Shown here: positions 7,638-17,101 of the stretch, one piece after another | How positions within the stretch are numbered: position 1 is the first letter of the stretch | How the letters are laid out: every line of letters starts with the position of its first letter | Assembly (NCBI RefSeq): GCF_016464425.1 | Contig: NZ_JADDKQ010000007.1 | Span: 124,001-188,000, forward strand | Source of the DNA: Actinotalea solisilvae | Lineage (GTDB): Bacteria; Actinomycetota; Actinomycetes; Actinomycetales; Cellulomonadaceae | Direction of reading: 5' to 3' | Length of the DNA: 64,000 nt | Position numbers and translations under genes: made by a program | Notes under the pieces: model-generated | The model's database searches: none | Told to the model about the DNA's origin: nothing | What the model saw: only the letters and a program-made list of their open reading frames with translations

Positions 7638-8896
7638 CCGCCGTCGGCGCGCGGCCCCACCTCGCCGGGGGCGTGCTCACGACGCGCTCGCCGTCGACGT
7701 CCACGGACCTCGGCGACGCCCGACGCGCGGCGGGCGGCGCCGCCCGGGCCGAGGCGCCCACGACGGCGGCCGCGCCGGTCCCTGCGTCCGCCGCCGCGTC
7801 CGACCCCCACGGCCTCGCGGTCGAGGCCCAGGTCGACCGCCTGCTCGACCGCGTGCTCGACGACGCCGCACGCCGCGCCGCGCCCTTCGGGCCGTCCTAC
7901 GTCCGGCTCTGGGCCGAGATCGCGCGCAGCGTGCGCGGGGGCAAGCGGTTCCGCTCGGCGATCGTGGTCCGGATCCACGCCGGACTGGGCGGTGACCAGC
8001 CCGAGGCCGCCGTGTGCGTGGGCGCGGGCTTCGAGATGCTGCACACCGCGTTCCTCGTCCACGACGACCTCATCGACCAGGACAGCGTGCGCCGCGGCGA
8101 GCCCAACCTCGCGGCCACCATGCGCGCCGAGGCGCTCGACGGCGGCCACCCCGCCGTGCCCGCCGAGCGGTGGTCGCAGGCGGCCGCCGTCCTCGCGGGC
8201 GACCTCGCGCTGAGCCAGGCGCACCGCCTCATCGGCGGGGCGGACCTTCCCACCGGCCGCCGCGACGCGCTGCGGGACCTGCTCGACGAGGTCGTCCTCG
8301 TGTCGGCGGGCGGCGAGCTCGCCGACACCGCCTACGGCCTCGGCCTCCAGGACCCGACGCTCGAGGAGTCCCTGCGGGTCGCCGAGTCCAAGACGGCCAT
8401 GTACTCGTTCCGCGCACCGCTGCGCGCGGGCGCCGTCCTCGCGGGCGCGGGCGCGGACGTCCAGGCGGAGCTCGACGACGCGGGCCGCCTGCTCGGTCGC
8501 GCCTTCCAGCTCGTCGACGACCTGCTCGGCGTCTTCGCGCCCGAGGTCGAGACGGGCAAGAGCAACCTCAGCGACCTGCGCGAGGGCAAGCGGACGCCCC
8601 TCATGCTCCACGCGCGCTCGATGCCCGTGTGGGCGGAGCTCGCCGACCACGTCGGCCGGCCCGACCTCGACCAGGCGACCGCGGCGCGCCTGCGCCGCGC
8701 GCTCGCGCGGTCCGTCGCGCCGGCCATGGTGTCCGACGCGGTGCGCGCCGACCTCGCCACCGTCCGGACGCGTGCCGAGCAGGGCGCGCTCCCGGCGGGG
8801 GCGGGCGCCGTCGTCACCTCGGTCGCCGCGCAGATCGACCGCGCGCTGGGCGACGTCGGGCGGCACATCGCTGACGCGCGGAGCCTGCCCGCATGA
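7634..8896 (+). CDS. crtE: Geranylgeranyl diphosphate synthase
   Basis: 420 residues from GTG 7634, chosen because it overlaps the idi stop as GTGA; an open frame extends further upstream but inside idi. It is a trans-prenyltransferase: the first Asp-rich motif is DDLID in FLVHDDLIDQDSVRRGEPN (~residue 144) and the second is reduced to VDDLLGVF (~295), as is common in actinobacterial carotenoid GGPP synthases. GGKRFRS near residue 100 binds diphosphate. The product (C20) is passed to CrtB. The first ~55 residues are Ala/Thr-rich and look disordered, so a later start cannot be excluded. Confidence 0.92.
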   Translation: MTAVGARPHLAGGVLTTRSPSTSTDLGDARRAAGGAARAEAPTTAAAPVPASAAASDPHGLAVEAQVDRLLDRVLDDAARRAAPFGPSYVRLWAEIARSVRGGKRFRSAIVVRIHAGLGGDQPEAAVCVGAGFEMLHTAFLVHDDLIDQDSVRRGEPNLAATMRAEALDGGHPAVPAERWSQAAAVLAGDLALSQAHRLIGGADLPTGRRDALRDLLDEVVLVSAGGELADTAYGLGLQDPTLEESLRVAESKTAMYSFRAPLRAGAVLAGAGADVQAELDDAGRLLGRAFQLVDDLLGVFAPEVETGKSNLSDLREGKRTPLMLHARSMPVWAELADHVGRPDLDQATAARLRRALARSVAPAMVSDAVRADLATVRTRAEQGALPAGAGAVVTSVAAQIDRALGDVGRHIADARSLPA

Positions 8897-9759
8897 GCGC
8901 ACGCCTGACCCTGTACGACGCCGTGGCCGAGCGCGCCGCGGGCGTCGTCGTCCGGGAGTACTCGACGAGCTTCGGGCTCGCGACGCGCCTCCTGTCGGAG
9001 CCCGCGCGCACGCGCATCCGCAACGTCTACGCGCTCGTCCGGCTCGCCGACGAGGTGGTCGACGGCGCGGCGACCGAGGCCGGCGCCGACGGTGCCGCGG
9101 CGGCGCTCCTCGACGACCTCGAGCGCGAGACCGAGCGCGCGACGGCGACGGGCTACAGCACCAACGTCCTCGTCCACGCGTTCGCTCGGACGGCGCGGGA
9201 GGCCGGGATCGGCGCCGATCTCACGCGGCCGTTCTTCGCCTCGATGCGCACCGACCTGCACCGCACCGCGCACGACGCCGAGAGCCTGCGCGCGTACGTC
9301 TACGGCTCGGCCGAGGTGGTCGGCCTCATGTGCCTGCGCGTCTTCCTCCTCGACGTGCCCGCCGAGGCGCGCGAGCGCGACTACGCGCGTCTGACGCCTG
9401 GCGCGCGCGCGCTCGGTGCCGCCTTCCAGAAGATCAACTTCCTGCGCGACCTGGCCGACGACAGCGAGCGGCTCGGCCGCAGCTACTTCGTCGACGTGGA
9501 CCCCGCGCGGCTCACCGAGGCGCAGAAGGCCGAGATCCTCGCGGACATCGACGGCGACCTGCGCCTCGCGGCGCAGGCGCTGCCCGGGCTGCCGCCGTCG
9601 GCGCGCCGGGCGGTCGCGCTGGCGTCCGGGCTGTTCACCGAGCTCACGCGCCGCCTCGAGCGCACGCCCGCCACGGAACTGACGCGCGTGCGCGTCCGCG
9701 TGCCGGGCCCGGTCAAGGCGCGCGTCGCGGCCGGCGCGCTCCGGTCGGCGGCCCGGTGA
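8893..9759 (+). CDS. crtB: Phytoene synthase
   Basis: 288 residues, ATG 8893 overlapping the crtE stop (ATGA). It condenses two GGPP molecules head-to-head to phytoene. Squalene/phytoene synthase motifs are intact: REYSTSFGLATRLL at the N-terminus, the first Asp motif DEVVD (residues 53-57), YVYGSAEVVGLMCLRVF, and the second Asp motif in NFLRDLADDSERLGRSYF (~183-200). Length matches bacterial CrtB. Middle of the crt operon; the next gene overlaps by 4 nt. Confidence 0.95.
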   Translation: MSARLTLYDAVAERAAGVVVREYSTSFGLATRLLSEPARTRIRNVYALVRLADEVVDGAATEAGADGAAAALLDDLERETERATATGYSTNVLVHAFARTAREAGIGADLTRPFFASMRTDLHRTAHDAESLRAYVYGSAEVVGLMCLRVFLLDVPAEARERDYARLTPGARALGAAFQKINFLRDLADDSERLGRSYFVDVDPARLTEAQKAEILADIDGDLRLAAQALPGLPPSARRAVALASGLFTELTRRLERTPATELTRVRVRVPGPVKARVAAGALRSAAR

Positions 9760-11597
9760 GCGCCGTGGGCGCCGCCCGCGCGGCGGGCGGCAGCGACGCG
9801 GCCCTCGGCGGCCGGGCGTCGCGCGTCGTCGTCGTCGGGGCGGGGATCGCCGGCCTCGCGACCGCCGCCCTGCTCGCGCACGAGGGCCGCGAGGTCACGG
9901 TGCTCGAGGCGCGCGACGTCGTCGGCGGGCGCGCGGGGTCGTGGGCGTCGGAGGGGTTCCGGTTCGACACGGGCCCGTCCTGGTACCTCATGCCCGAGGT
10001 CTTCGACCACTTCTTCCGGCTCCTGGGGACGTCGGCGGACGAGCAGCTCGACCTCGTCCGGCTCGACCCGGGCTACCGCGTGCTCTTCGAGCGCCGGGGC
10101 CGCCTCGACGTCGCGGCCGACCGCGCGACCAACGTCGCGCGCTTCGAGGCCGTCGAGCCCGGTGCGGGCGCGGCGCTCGAGGCGTACCTCGACGTCGCCG
10201 AGGACACGTACGCGATGGCGCTGCGCCACTTCCTCTACACGACGTACGCGTCGCTGCGGCCGCTCGCGCACCCCGACGTCGTGGCGCGGCTGCCGCGGCT
10301 CGCGGCGCTGCTCACGCGCTCGCTCGAGCAGCACGTCGGCGCGCGCTTCCGCGACCCGCGCCTGCGCCAGGTGCTCGGGTACCCAGCGGTGTTCCTCGGC
10401 GCGGCGCCGCGGATCACCCCCTCGATGTACCACCTCATGAGCCGGCTCGACCTCGCCGACGGCGTCCTCTACCCGCAGGGCGGCTTCGCGCGGCTCATCG
10501 AGGCGATCCACGACCTCGCCGTCGGCGCCGGCGCCGAGGTCCGGACCGGGGCGCGCGTCACCGCGATCACGACCGAGCCGACGCCCGCGGCGCCCGGGTC
10601 CCGGTCGCGGGGCGCCGCGGCGCGCGCGGCCGCGGCCCGCGCGTCCGGCGCGCGCGGCCGAGCGCGCGCCACCGGCGTGCGCTGGACCGACGCGGACGGC
10701 GAGCACTGGCTCCCCGCCGACGTCGTCGTCTCGACCGCCGACCTGCACCACACCGAGACCGCGCTGCTGCCGCCCGACCTGCGCTCGCACTCGCGGCGCT
10801 GGTGGGACCGTCGCGTGCCCGGCCCGAGCGCCGTGCTCGTCTACCTCGGCGTGCGCGGGGAGCTGCCCGAGCTCGAGCACCACACGCTGCTCTTCACCGA
10901 GGACTGGCAGCAGGGGTTCGACCGGATCTTCCCGCGGCGCGGCCCCGCCGGGCTGCGTCGCGCGCCGCGGTCGGACGTCGCCACCGACCGGCCCGGGGCG
11001 GCCGGCGTGCGCGGGGTGCCCGATCCCGTCTCGCTCTACGTGTGCCGCCCGAGCGCGACCGACCCCGACGTCGCCCCGCCCGGCGCGGAGAACCTCTTCG
11101 TCCTGGTGCCCGTGCCGCCCGACCCCGACCTCGGTCGCGGCGGCGTCGACGGCGCGGGTGACGCCTGGGTCGAGGCCGTCGCCGACGCCGCGATCGCCCA
11201 GGTCGCGCGGTGGGCCGACGTGCCGGACCTCGCCGAGCGCGTCGTCGTGCGCCGCACGGTGGGTCCGGCGGACTTCGCCGAGGACCTGGGCACGTGGCGC
11301 GGCACCGCGCTCGGGCCGGCGCACACGCTCGCGCAGAGCGCGATGTTCCGGGCGGGCAACGCGTCGCGGCGGGTGGACGGCCTGCTGCACGCGGGCGGGT
11401 CCGTGGTGCCCGGCATCGGGCTGCCGATGTGCCTCATCAGCGCGGAGCTCGTGGTCAAGCGGCTGCGCGGCGACACGTCGACGGGTCCGCTGCCGGTGCC
11501 GCTCGTGCCCGCCGCCGCGCCGCCGTCGGCCGGCCGGACGGACGCGGCCGCACCGGCGGACGCGGCCGCACCGGCGGTCGGTACGGTCACCGCATGA
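9756..11597 (+). CDS. crtI: Phytoene desaturase (lycopene-forming)
   Basis: 613 residues, GTG 9756 overlapping the crtB stop (GTGA). FAD-dependent desaturase that converts phytoene to lycopene. The dinucleotide-binding loop VVVVGAGIAGLATAALLAHE begins near residue 24 and is followed by GGRAGS and FDTGPSWYLMPEVFDHFF; the carotenoid-oxidase C-terminal signature HAGGSVVPGIGLPMCLISAE is present. It is longer than typical CrtI (~500-550), owing to an Ala/Arg-rich insertion around 270-305, another segment near 405-425 and an Ala/Pro-rich tail. These look like linker expansions in very GC-rich DNA, not domains. Confidence 0.94.
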   Translation: MSAVGAARAAGGSDAALGGRASRVVVVGAGIAGLATAALLAHEGREVTVLEARDVVGGRAGSWASEGFRFDTGPSWYLMPEVFDHFFRLLGTSADEQLDLVRLDPGYRVLFERRGRLDVAADRATNVARFEAVEPGAGAALEAYLDVAEDTYAMALRHFLYTTYASLRPLAHPDVVARLPRLAALLTRSLEQHVGARFRDPRLRQVLGYPAVFLGAAPRITPSMYHLMSRLDLADGVLYPQGGFARLIEAIHDLAVGAGAEVRTGARVTAITTEPTPAAPGSRSRGAAARAAAARASGARGRARATGVRWTDADGEHWLPADVVVSTADLHHTETALLPPDLRSHSRRWWDRRVPGPSAVLVYLGVRGELPELEHHTLLFTEDWQQGFDRIFPRRGPAGLRRAPRSDVATDRPGAAGVRGVPDPVSLYVCRPSATDPDVAPPGAENLFVLVPVPPDPDLGRGGVDGAGDAWVEAVADAAIAQVARWADVPDLAERVVVRRTVGPADFAEDLGTWRGTALGPAHTLAQSAMFRAGNASRRVDGLLHAGGSVVPGIGLPMCLISAELVVKRLRGDTSTGPLPVPLVPAAAPPSAGRTDAAAPADAAAPAVGTVTA

Positions 11598-11947
11598 GCC
11601 TCGCGTACGCCGGTGCGCTGCTGGTCTCGATCGGCGGCATGGTCGTGCTCGACCACCGCCACCGGCTCTTCTTCTTCGCCGACGCGCGCCGCGCCGCCGT
11701 CGTGCTCGCTGCCGGGGTCGCGTTCCTCGCCGCGTGGGACCTCGTGGGCGTGGCGATCGGCATCTTCTTCCGCGGCACGACGCCGTTCATGACCGGCCTG
11801 CTGCTCGCGCCCGAGTTCCCGGTCGAGGAGCTCGGGTTCCTCACCCTGCTGTGCTACCTCACGATGAACCTCTACGTCGCGTTCTCGCGGTGGCTCGCGG
11901 GCCGGGACCGGGAGCGCGGAGGCGCACCGGCGGAGGCCGGTCGGTGA
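11594..11947 (+). CDS. crtYe: C50 carotenoid epsilon-cyclase subunit e
   Basis: 117 residues, ATG 11594 overlapping the crtI stop. Small membrane protein with three predicted helices (YAGALLVSIGGMVVLDH, AAVVLAAGVAFLAAWDLVGV, LGFLTLLCYLTMNLYVAF) and the heterodimeric lycopene-cyclase motif LAPEFPVEELGF. In Corynebacterium glutamicum CrtYe and CrtYf together close epsilon rings on flavuxanthin to give decaprenoxanthin. Name assigned by position, size and motif; which half is e and which is f follows the corynebacterial gene order. Confidence 0.88.
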   Translation: MSLAYAGALLVSIGGMVVLDHRHRLFFFADARRAAVVLAAGVAFLAAWDLVGVAIGIFFRGTTPFMTGLLLAPEFPVEELGFLTLLCYLTMNLYVAFSRWLAGRDRERGGAPAEAGR

Positions 11948-12309
11948 CGTACCTGCTGCTCGTCGTCCTGTTCGCCGGCGCGGCGGCCGCGGTGGTCGCC
12001 GTCGCGCACGTGCGGGGCGTCCGGCCGTCGCTCCGCGCGGTCGCCTGGTCGTTCGCGGTCCTCGCCGTCATGACGATCGTGTTCGACAACCTCATGATCG
12101 CCGCGGGGCTGTTCGAGTTCGCCGACGCGCACCTCGTGGGGCTGCGGTTCTGGCGGGCGCCGGTCGAGGACCTCGGCTACCCGCTCGCCGTCGTGCTGCT
12201 GCTGCCGGCGCTGTGGCACCTGCTCGGCCGGCGCGCGGGCCGGGCCGGGGCCGATGCCGCGGCCGCGAGCGAGGCGGGCGACGCCCGCGGACCGGGTGCG
12301 GGACGATGA
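11944..12309 (+). CDS. crtYf: C50 carotenoid epsilon-cyclase subunit f
   Basis: 121 residues, GTG 11944 overlapping the crtYe stop (GTGA). Three membrane helices (TYLLLVVLFAGAAAAVVAV, AVAWSFAVLAVMTIVFDNL, LGYPLAVVLLLPALWHLL) and the cyclase motifs FDNLMIAAGLFEF and APVEDLGYPLA, where PxED is the acidic pair expected in the second subunit of heterodimeric carotenoid cyclases. The last ~25 residues are Ala/Gly-rich. It overlaps crtEb by 4 nt (ATGA), implying coupled synthesis of the two cyclase halves and the elongase. Confidence 0.88.
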   Translation: MTYLLLVVLFAGAAAAVVAVAHVRGVRPSLRAVAWSFAVLAVMTIVFDNLMIAAGLFEFADAHLVGLRFWRAPVEDLGYPLAVVLLLPALWHLLGRRAGRAGADAAAASEAGDARGPGAGR

Positions 12310-13220
12310 CCACCATGGACGCGCCCACGGGACCCGTGACGCCGGCGGCGGGGCAGCGCGGCGGGACGCTCCGCCAGCTGGTCCTCGCGTCGCGGCCGCT
12401 GAGCTGGGTCAACACCGCGTACCCGTTCGCGGCCGCGTACGTCATGGCGACGCGCGACGTCGACCTGCGGCTGGTGCTCGGCACGATCTTCTTTCTCGTC
12501 CCCTACAACCTGCTCATGTACGGCGTGAACGACGTCTTCGACTACGAGTCGGACCTCGCGAACCCGCGCAAGGGTGGCGTCGAGGGCGCGCTCCTCGACC
12601 GGCGCGTGCACCGGACGACACTCCTGGCCGCGACGCTGCTGCCCGTGCCCTTCGTGGCATACCTCGTCGCGGTCGGGTCGCCGGCGTCGTGGGCGGTGCT
12701 CGCGGTCTCGCTCTTCGCGGTGCTGGCGTACTCCGTGCCGGGGCTGCGGTTCAAGGAGCGGCCGGTCCTCGACTCGCTGACCTCGAGCACGCACTTCGTC
12801 TCGCCCGCGCTCTACGGGCTCGTGCTCGCGGGCGAGCCGATCGGCCGCGGCGCGTGGCTGGTGCTCGCGGCCTTCTTCCTGTGGGGCGCGGCGAGCCAGG
12901 CCTTCGGCGCGGTGCAGGACATCCCGCCGGACCGCGCCGCCGGCATCGGCTCGGTGGCGACGGTGCTCGGAGCGCGCACGACGGTGCGCCTCGCGATCGC
13001 GCTGTACCTGGCGGGCGGCGCGCTGATGCTCGCGACGCCGTTCCCCGGGCCGCTCGCCGCGCTGCTCGTGCTGCCGTACGTCGTCGTCGTGTGGCCGTTC
13101 CGCTCGGTCCGGGACGCGGACGCCGAGGTCGCCAACCGCGGGTGGCGCCGGTTCCTCGGCGTCAACTACGCGGTCGGCTTCCTGGTGACGATGCTCCTCA
13201 TCTGGACCGCCCGCCTCTGA
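12306..13220 (+). CDS. crtEb: Lycopene elongase (UbiA-type prenyltransferase)
   Basis: 304 residues, ATG 12306. UbiA-superfamily membrane prenyltransferase with about eight helices and the two Asp-rich loops: NDVFDYESD (around 74) and VQDIPPDRAAG (around 203). In C50-carotenoid makers it adds two hydrated C5 units to lycopene, giving flavuxanthin, which CrtYe/f then cyclise. It closes the operon. The downstream sequence is GC-rich with no clear U-tract terminator. Confidence 0.92.
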   Translation: MTTMDAPTGPVTPAAGQRGGTLRQLVLASRPLSWVNTAYPFAAAYVMATRDVDLRLVLGTIFFLVPYNLLMYGVNDVFDYESDLANPRKGGVEGALLDRRVHRTTLLAATLLPVPFVAYLVAVGSPASWAVLAVSLFAVLAYSVPGLRFKERPVLDSLTSSTHFVSPALYGLVLAGEPIGRGAWLVLAAFFLWGAASQAFGAVQDIPPDRAAGIGSVATVLGARTTVRLAIALYLAGGALMLATPFPGPLAALLVLPYVVVVWPFRSVRDADAEVANRGWRRFLGVNYAVGFLVTMLLIWTARL

Positions 13221-13500
13221 CCCGGGCCCCCCGCCCGCCCGCGGCCGCCGGGCCGCCCCACCGACCCCAGCGCGGAGCCCCGTGCCACGGCGCGCCGGCG
13301 TGTCGCGGCACGCGACTCCACACTCGTGACACGGCGCTCCGCGGAGGGGCACGGCGCTCCGCAGCGGGCACGAGGCTCCGCGCATGAGAGGTGTGACGGG
13401 GCGCGGTTCGAGCTCCGGAGCAAGGGGTGATCATCCTCATCGTGAGACCCGAGCCCACGACGATGCGGGACGGCGCGCGCGTGCGTGGTGTAATCGTCCT
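13221..13500. other. Intergenic region between crt operon and metNIQ
   Basis: No gene seen. The first 50 nt are a C/G-rich tract after crtEb. GCGGAGCCCCGTGCC near 13272 is nearly the reverse complement of the third direct repeat further on (13367-13381). The last 10 nt contain TAATCG (13491-13496), a plausible -10 box placed so that transcription would start at or near the ATG of the leader ORF at 13501. Confidence 0.5.
13330..13388 (+). repeat. Three tandem ~20-bp direct repeats
   Basis: The unit CACGGCGCTCCGC occurs at 13330 and 13350 and as CACGAGGCTCCGC at 13369, so the period is 19-20 nt (about two helical turns). A related inverted copy lies at ~13272-13286. They sit upstream of the promoter-like element of the met leader. 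They could be regulator half-sites; nothing in the sequence identifies the protein. Confidence 0.5.
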
Positions 13501-13581
13501 ATGACCGCCCTCGACACCTTCAGCACCTGCGCGGCGATGCCCGCGGTGCGAATGTGCCGTCGGGCCATGTGTCGCCGCTGA
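13501..13581 (+). CDS. Cysteine-containing leader peptide upstream of metNIQ
   Basis: 26 codons from ATG 13501, probably leaderless because TAATCG ends only 4 nt upstream. Cysteines occur at codons 10, 19 and 24, and the C-terminus reads VRMCRRAMCRR before TGA. An internal start, GTG 13546, would give MRMCRRAMCRR; its first 12 nt (GTG CGA ATG TGC) are identical to the start of the short ORF at 39393 in front of the other methionine-type transporter. Short Cys-rich uORFs that act as cysteine-responsive attenuators are described in mycobacteria. I infer the same role here: ribosome progress through Cys codons controls folding of the following leader. Confidence 0.6.
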   Translation: MTALDTFSTCAAMPAVRMCRRAMCRR

Positions 13582-13621
13582 GCGACCCTCCGGCGCCCGC
13601 GCCCCACGCCTGACCCCACGC

Positions 13622-13640
13622 TGACCGCCCCGCGCGGTCA
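13622..13640 (+). promoter_or_regulatory. Hairpin in metNIQ leader (possible attenuator)
   Basis: TGACCGC (13622-13628) pairs with GCGGTCA (13634-13640) around CCCGC. It begins 40 nt after the leader ORF stop and ends 92 nt before metN. It could be the structure whose formation is controlled by leader translation, but other GC-rich pairings compete. Confidence 0.35.
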
Positions 13641-13732
13641 CGCCCCGCGTGCCACGCACGCACCCAGCCCCGCACCGCCGCCACCGGGACGACCCGGCGC
13701 GGCGCGTCCCTGCCGTGCCCCCGGAGGACCCC

Positions 13733-14706
<974 letters not shown>

Positions 14707-14710
<4 letters not shown>

Positions 14711-15381
14711 TGCTCACCGGACTCCTGGACAACCCCGTCCTCACGCAGGCCGTCCCTGAGGCGACCCTCGAGACGCTCCAGATGGTCGGGCTCTCGGCAC
14801 TCGTCACGGCCGTCGTCGGCCTGCCGCTCGGGCTGCTGCTGCACGCCGTCGCGCCCGCCGGCCTGCGGCCGCTCCGCCTCGTGCGCGGACCGCTGGGGCT
14901 GCTCGTCAACATCGGGCGCTCGCTGCCCTTCATCATCCTCGCCATCGCGCTGCTGCCGTTCACGCGCGCGCTCGTCGGGACGAGCCTCGGGTGGCAGGCC
15001 GCCGTCGTGCCGCTGAGCATCGGTGCGATCCCGTTCTTCGCGCGGCTCGTCGAGACGGCCGTGCGCGAGGTGGACCCGGGCAAGGTCGAGGCCGCCCAGG
15101 TCATGGGCTCGAGCCGCGGCCGCGTGCTCGTCCAGGTGCTCGTGCGCGAGGCGCTGCCGAGCATCGTCGCCGGCTTCACCGCGACCGTCATCGCGCTCGT
15201 CGCGTACTCGGCGATGGCCGGCGCGATCGGCGGCGGCGGCCTCGGCTTCCTCGCCATCAGCTACGGCTACCAGCGCTTCGACACGACCGTGATGGTCGTG
15301 TGCGTCGTCGTCATCGTGCTCATCGTCCAGGCGGTCCAGGTGGTCGGCGACGTCGTCGCGCGGCGCCTCGACCACCGCTGA
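14707..15381 (+). CDS. metI: Methionine-type ABC transporter permease
   Basis: 224 residues, GTG 14707 overlapping the metN stop. Five to six membrane helices; the EAA loop that docks on the ATPase reads EAAQVMGSSRGRVLVQVLV followed by REALPSIVAG. The N-terminal TLETLQMVGLSALVTAVVG and NIGRSLPFIILAIALLPFTR are typical of MetI. Length is normal for the family (~217). A 60-nt gap containing GAGGAG precedes metQ. Confidence 0.92.
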
Positions 15382-15441
15382 CCCCCACCCCGACCTCCCG
15401 GCCGCCGACCGGCCGCCGGGCCGCACCACGAGGAGAGACCC

Positions 15442-16287
15442 ATGAACCGCACCGTCCGCACCGCAGCCGTCCTGTCCGCCACGGCCCTGGTGATGGCGGG
15501 CTGCTCGACGGGCGGGGGTGACGCGGACGCGACGTCGTCGCCCGCCGCCGACGAGAACGGCATCACGACGCTCACCGTCGGCGCGAGCCCCGTGCCGCAC
15601 GGCGAGATCCTCGAGTTCGTCGACGCCGAGCTCGCCGAGGCCGCGGGCCTGGACCTCGAGATCGTCGCGTTCGACGACTACGTGCTGCCGAACACCGCGC
15701 TCGCCGAGGGCGACCTCGACGCCAACTACTTCCAGCACCTGCCGTACTTCGAGTCGCAGGTCGCCGAGCAGGGCTTCGAGTTCGACCACTTCGACGGCGT
15801 CCACATCGAGCCCTACGGCGTGTACTCCGAGACGCTCGAGTCGATCGACGACCTGCCCGAGGGCGGCGTCGTGGGCATCACCAACGACCCGGGCAACCAG
15901 GCGCGCGCGCTCGACCTGCTCGAGGAGGCCGGGGTCATCACGCTCGCCGCGACCGACGGCGACCCGACGCTCTTCGACATCGCCGAGAACCCCAAGGCCC
16001 TCGAGTTCATCGAGACGGCGCCCGAGCAGCTGGTCCGCTCGCTGCAGGACGTCGACGCCGCGATCATCAACGGCAACTACGCGCTCGAGGCCGGCCTCAA
16101 CCCGGCCGAGGACTCGATCCTGCTCGAGTCGGGCGAGGACAACCCGTACGCGAACTTCCTGGCGGTGCGCAGCGAGGACAAGGAGAACGAGGCCCTCGCG
16201 ACCCTCGACGAGCTGCTCCGCTCGGACGAGGTCCGCGCGTTCATCGAGGAGCGCTGGCCGGCCGGCGAGGTCATCCCCGCCTTCTGA
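15442..16287 (+). CDS. metQ: Methionine-type substrate-binding lipoprotein
   Basis: 281 residues, ATG 15442 with GAGGAGAG upstream. The signal peptide ends in lipobox LVMAGC, so C21 is the lipidated residue and the protein is anchored outside the membrane. The NlpA/MetQ fold shows in TLTVGASPVPHGEILEFV, DLDANYFQHLPYFESQV (the ANYFQH ligand-pocket segment), FDGVHIEPYGVYS and GNYALEAGLNP. It completes a canonical metNIQ set. A strong terminator follows at once. Confidence 0.93.
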   Translation: MNRTVRTAAVLSATALVMAGCSTGGGDADATSSPAADENGITTLTVGASPVPHGEILEFVDAELAEAAGLDLEIVAFDDYVLPNTALAEGDLDANYFQHLPYFESQVAEQGFEFDHFDGVHIEPYGVYSETLESIDDLPEGGVVGITNDPGNQARALDLLEEAGVITLAATDGDPTLFDIAENPKALEFIETAPEQLVRSLQDVDAAIINGNYALEAGLNPAEDSILLESGEDNPYANFLAVRSEDKENEALATLDELLRSDEVRAFIEERWPAGEVIPAF

Positions 16288-16294
16288 CCCCTCC

Positions 16295-16357
16295 CGCGAG
16301 CTGGAGCGTTCCGGCCCGACACGCCCGCGTGTCACGGCCGGGACGCTCCAGCTCGCG
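16295..16357. terminator. Long bidirectional hairpin terminator
   Basis: CGCGAGCTGGAGCG at 16295 pairs with CGCTCCAGCTCGCG ending at 16357, and the stem continues with small mismatches through CCGGCC and GACAC to a tiny loop. It lies between convergent metQ (stop 16287) and the lipoprotein gene (stop 16362), so it can serve both. There is no U-tract, as usual in such GC-rich genomes. Confidence 0.8.
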
Positions 16358-16361
16358 TCGG

Positions 16362-17012
16362 TCAGGGGGTGGCGGCGAAGGACCAGGACGCGATCGGCAG
16401 GCCGAGCGGCTCGCTGTGCCGGAACACGCCCTCGGTCCCCGGGGCGTCGATGGTGAGGGTCACGGTCGCCGTCTCACCTGCCGTGACGATCCTCGTCCGC
16501 GGCATCTCGTCGGCCGCGGGCTGCTGCGGGTCGAAGAATCCTCCGGCGCGGCGGCCGTCGGGCAGCTCGACCGTGTGGTCGGAGCGGTAGAGGAAGTAGT
16601 CCTCGATCGCCTCGACGTCGAGCGTGAAGGTCAGCGCGTGCACGGGTGACCCGTCGGACAGCGGCTCGAGGCCCGCGCGCGCCGTGACGCCGGTGAGGGT
16701 CACGTACGCGACCGGCTTCTCGACCTGGTCCGCGGTGCCCACGTAGAACGCCACGGCCGTGTCGCCGACCTCGAGCTCCTGCTGGCTCGGGAACGACACG
16801 AGACCGCCGTCGGTGCTCGGCATCGAGCCGTCCTCGTCGGGCACGGGCGGGTGGCGGGGGTCCGCCTCGGCCGTCGGCGACGGCGTCGGCGTGGCCGACG
16901 GGGTGTCGGCCGCCGGGCTCCGGGTCGGCCCGTCGTCGGGCGTCGACGGCGAGCAGCCGACGAGCAGTGCGCCGACGGCGACGGCCGCGGCGAGGCGTGC
17001 GAGACGTGACAT
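16362..17012 (-). CDS. Secreted lipoprotein of unknown function
   Basis: 216 residues, ATG 17012. A signal peptide with lipobox ALLVGC predicts lipidation at C20. A Ser/Thr/Pro-rich linker (~22-60) is followed by a ~150-residue beta-rich domain (VGDTAVAFYVGTADQVEKP, VTARAGLEPLSDGSPVHALT, ETATVTLTIDAPGTEGVF) resembling DUF4352-like or immunoglobulin-like lipoprotein domains, though I do not recognise the family. It is downstream of nrdB on the same strand after 89 nt, probably its own unit. Confidence 0.75.
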   Translation of the reverse strand: MSRLARLAAAVAVGALLVGCSPSTPDDGPTRSPAADTPSATPTPSPTAEADPRHPPVPDEDGSMPSTDGGLVSFPSQQELEVGDTAVAFYVGTADQVEKPVAYVTLTGVTARAGLEPLSDGSPVHALTFTLDVEAIEDYFLYRSDHTVELPDGRRAGGFFDPQQPAADEMPRTRIVTAGETATVTLTIDAPGTEGVFRHSEPLGLPIASWSFAATP

Positions 17013-17101
17013 GGTGCCCCCTGGTTCCCGGAGCACGGTACCCGGCGGCGGCGCGGCGTCGGGCCGCGCCACCGCCAGGGGCGTGCCGGTCGGCGGCTCG
17101 C

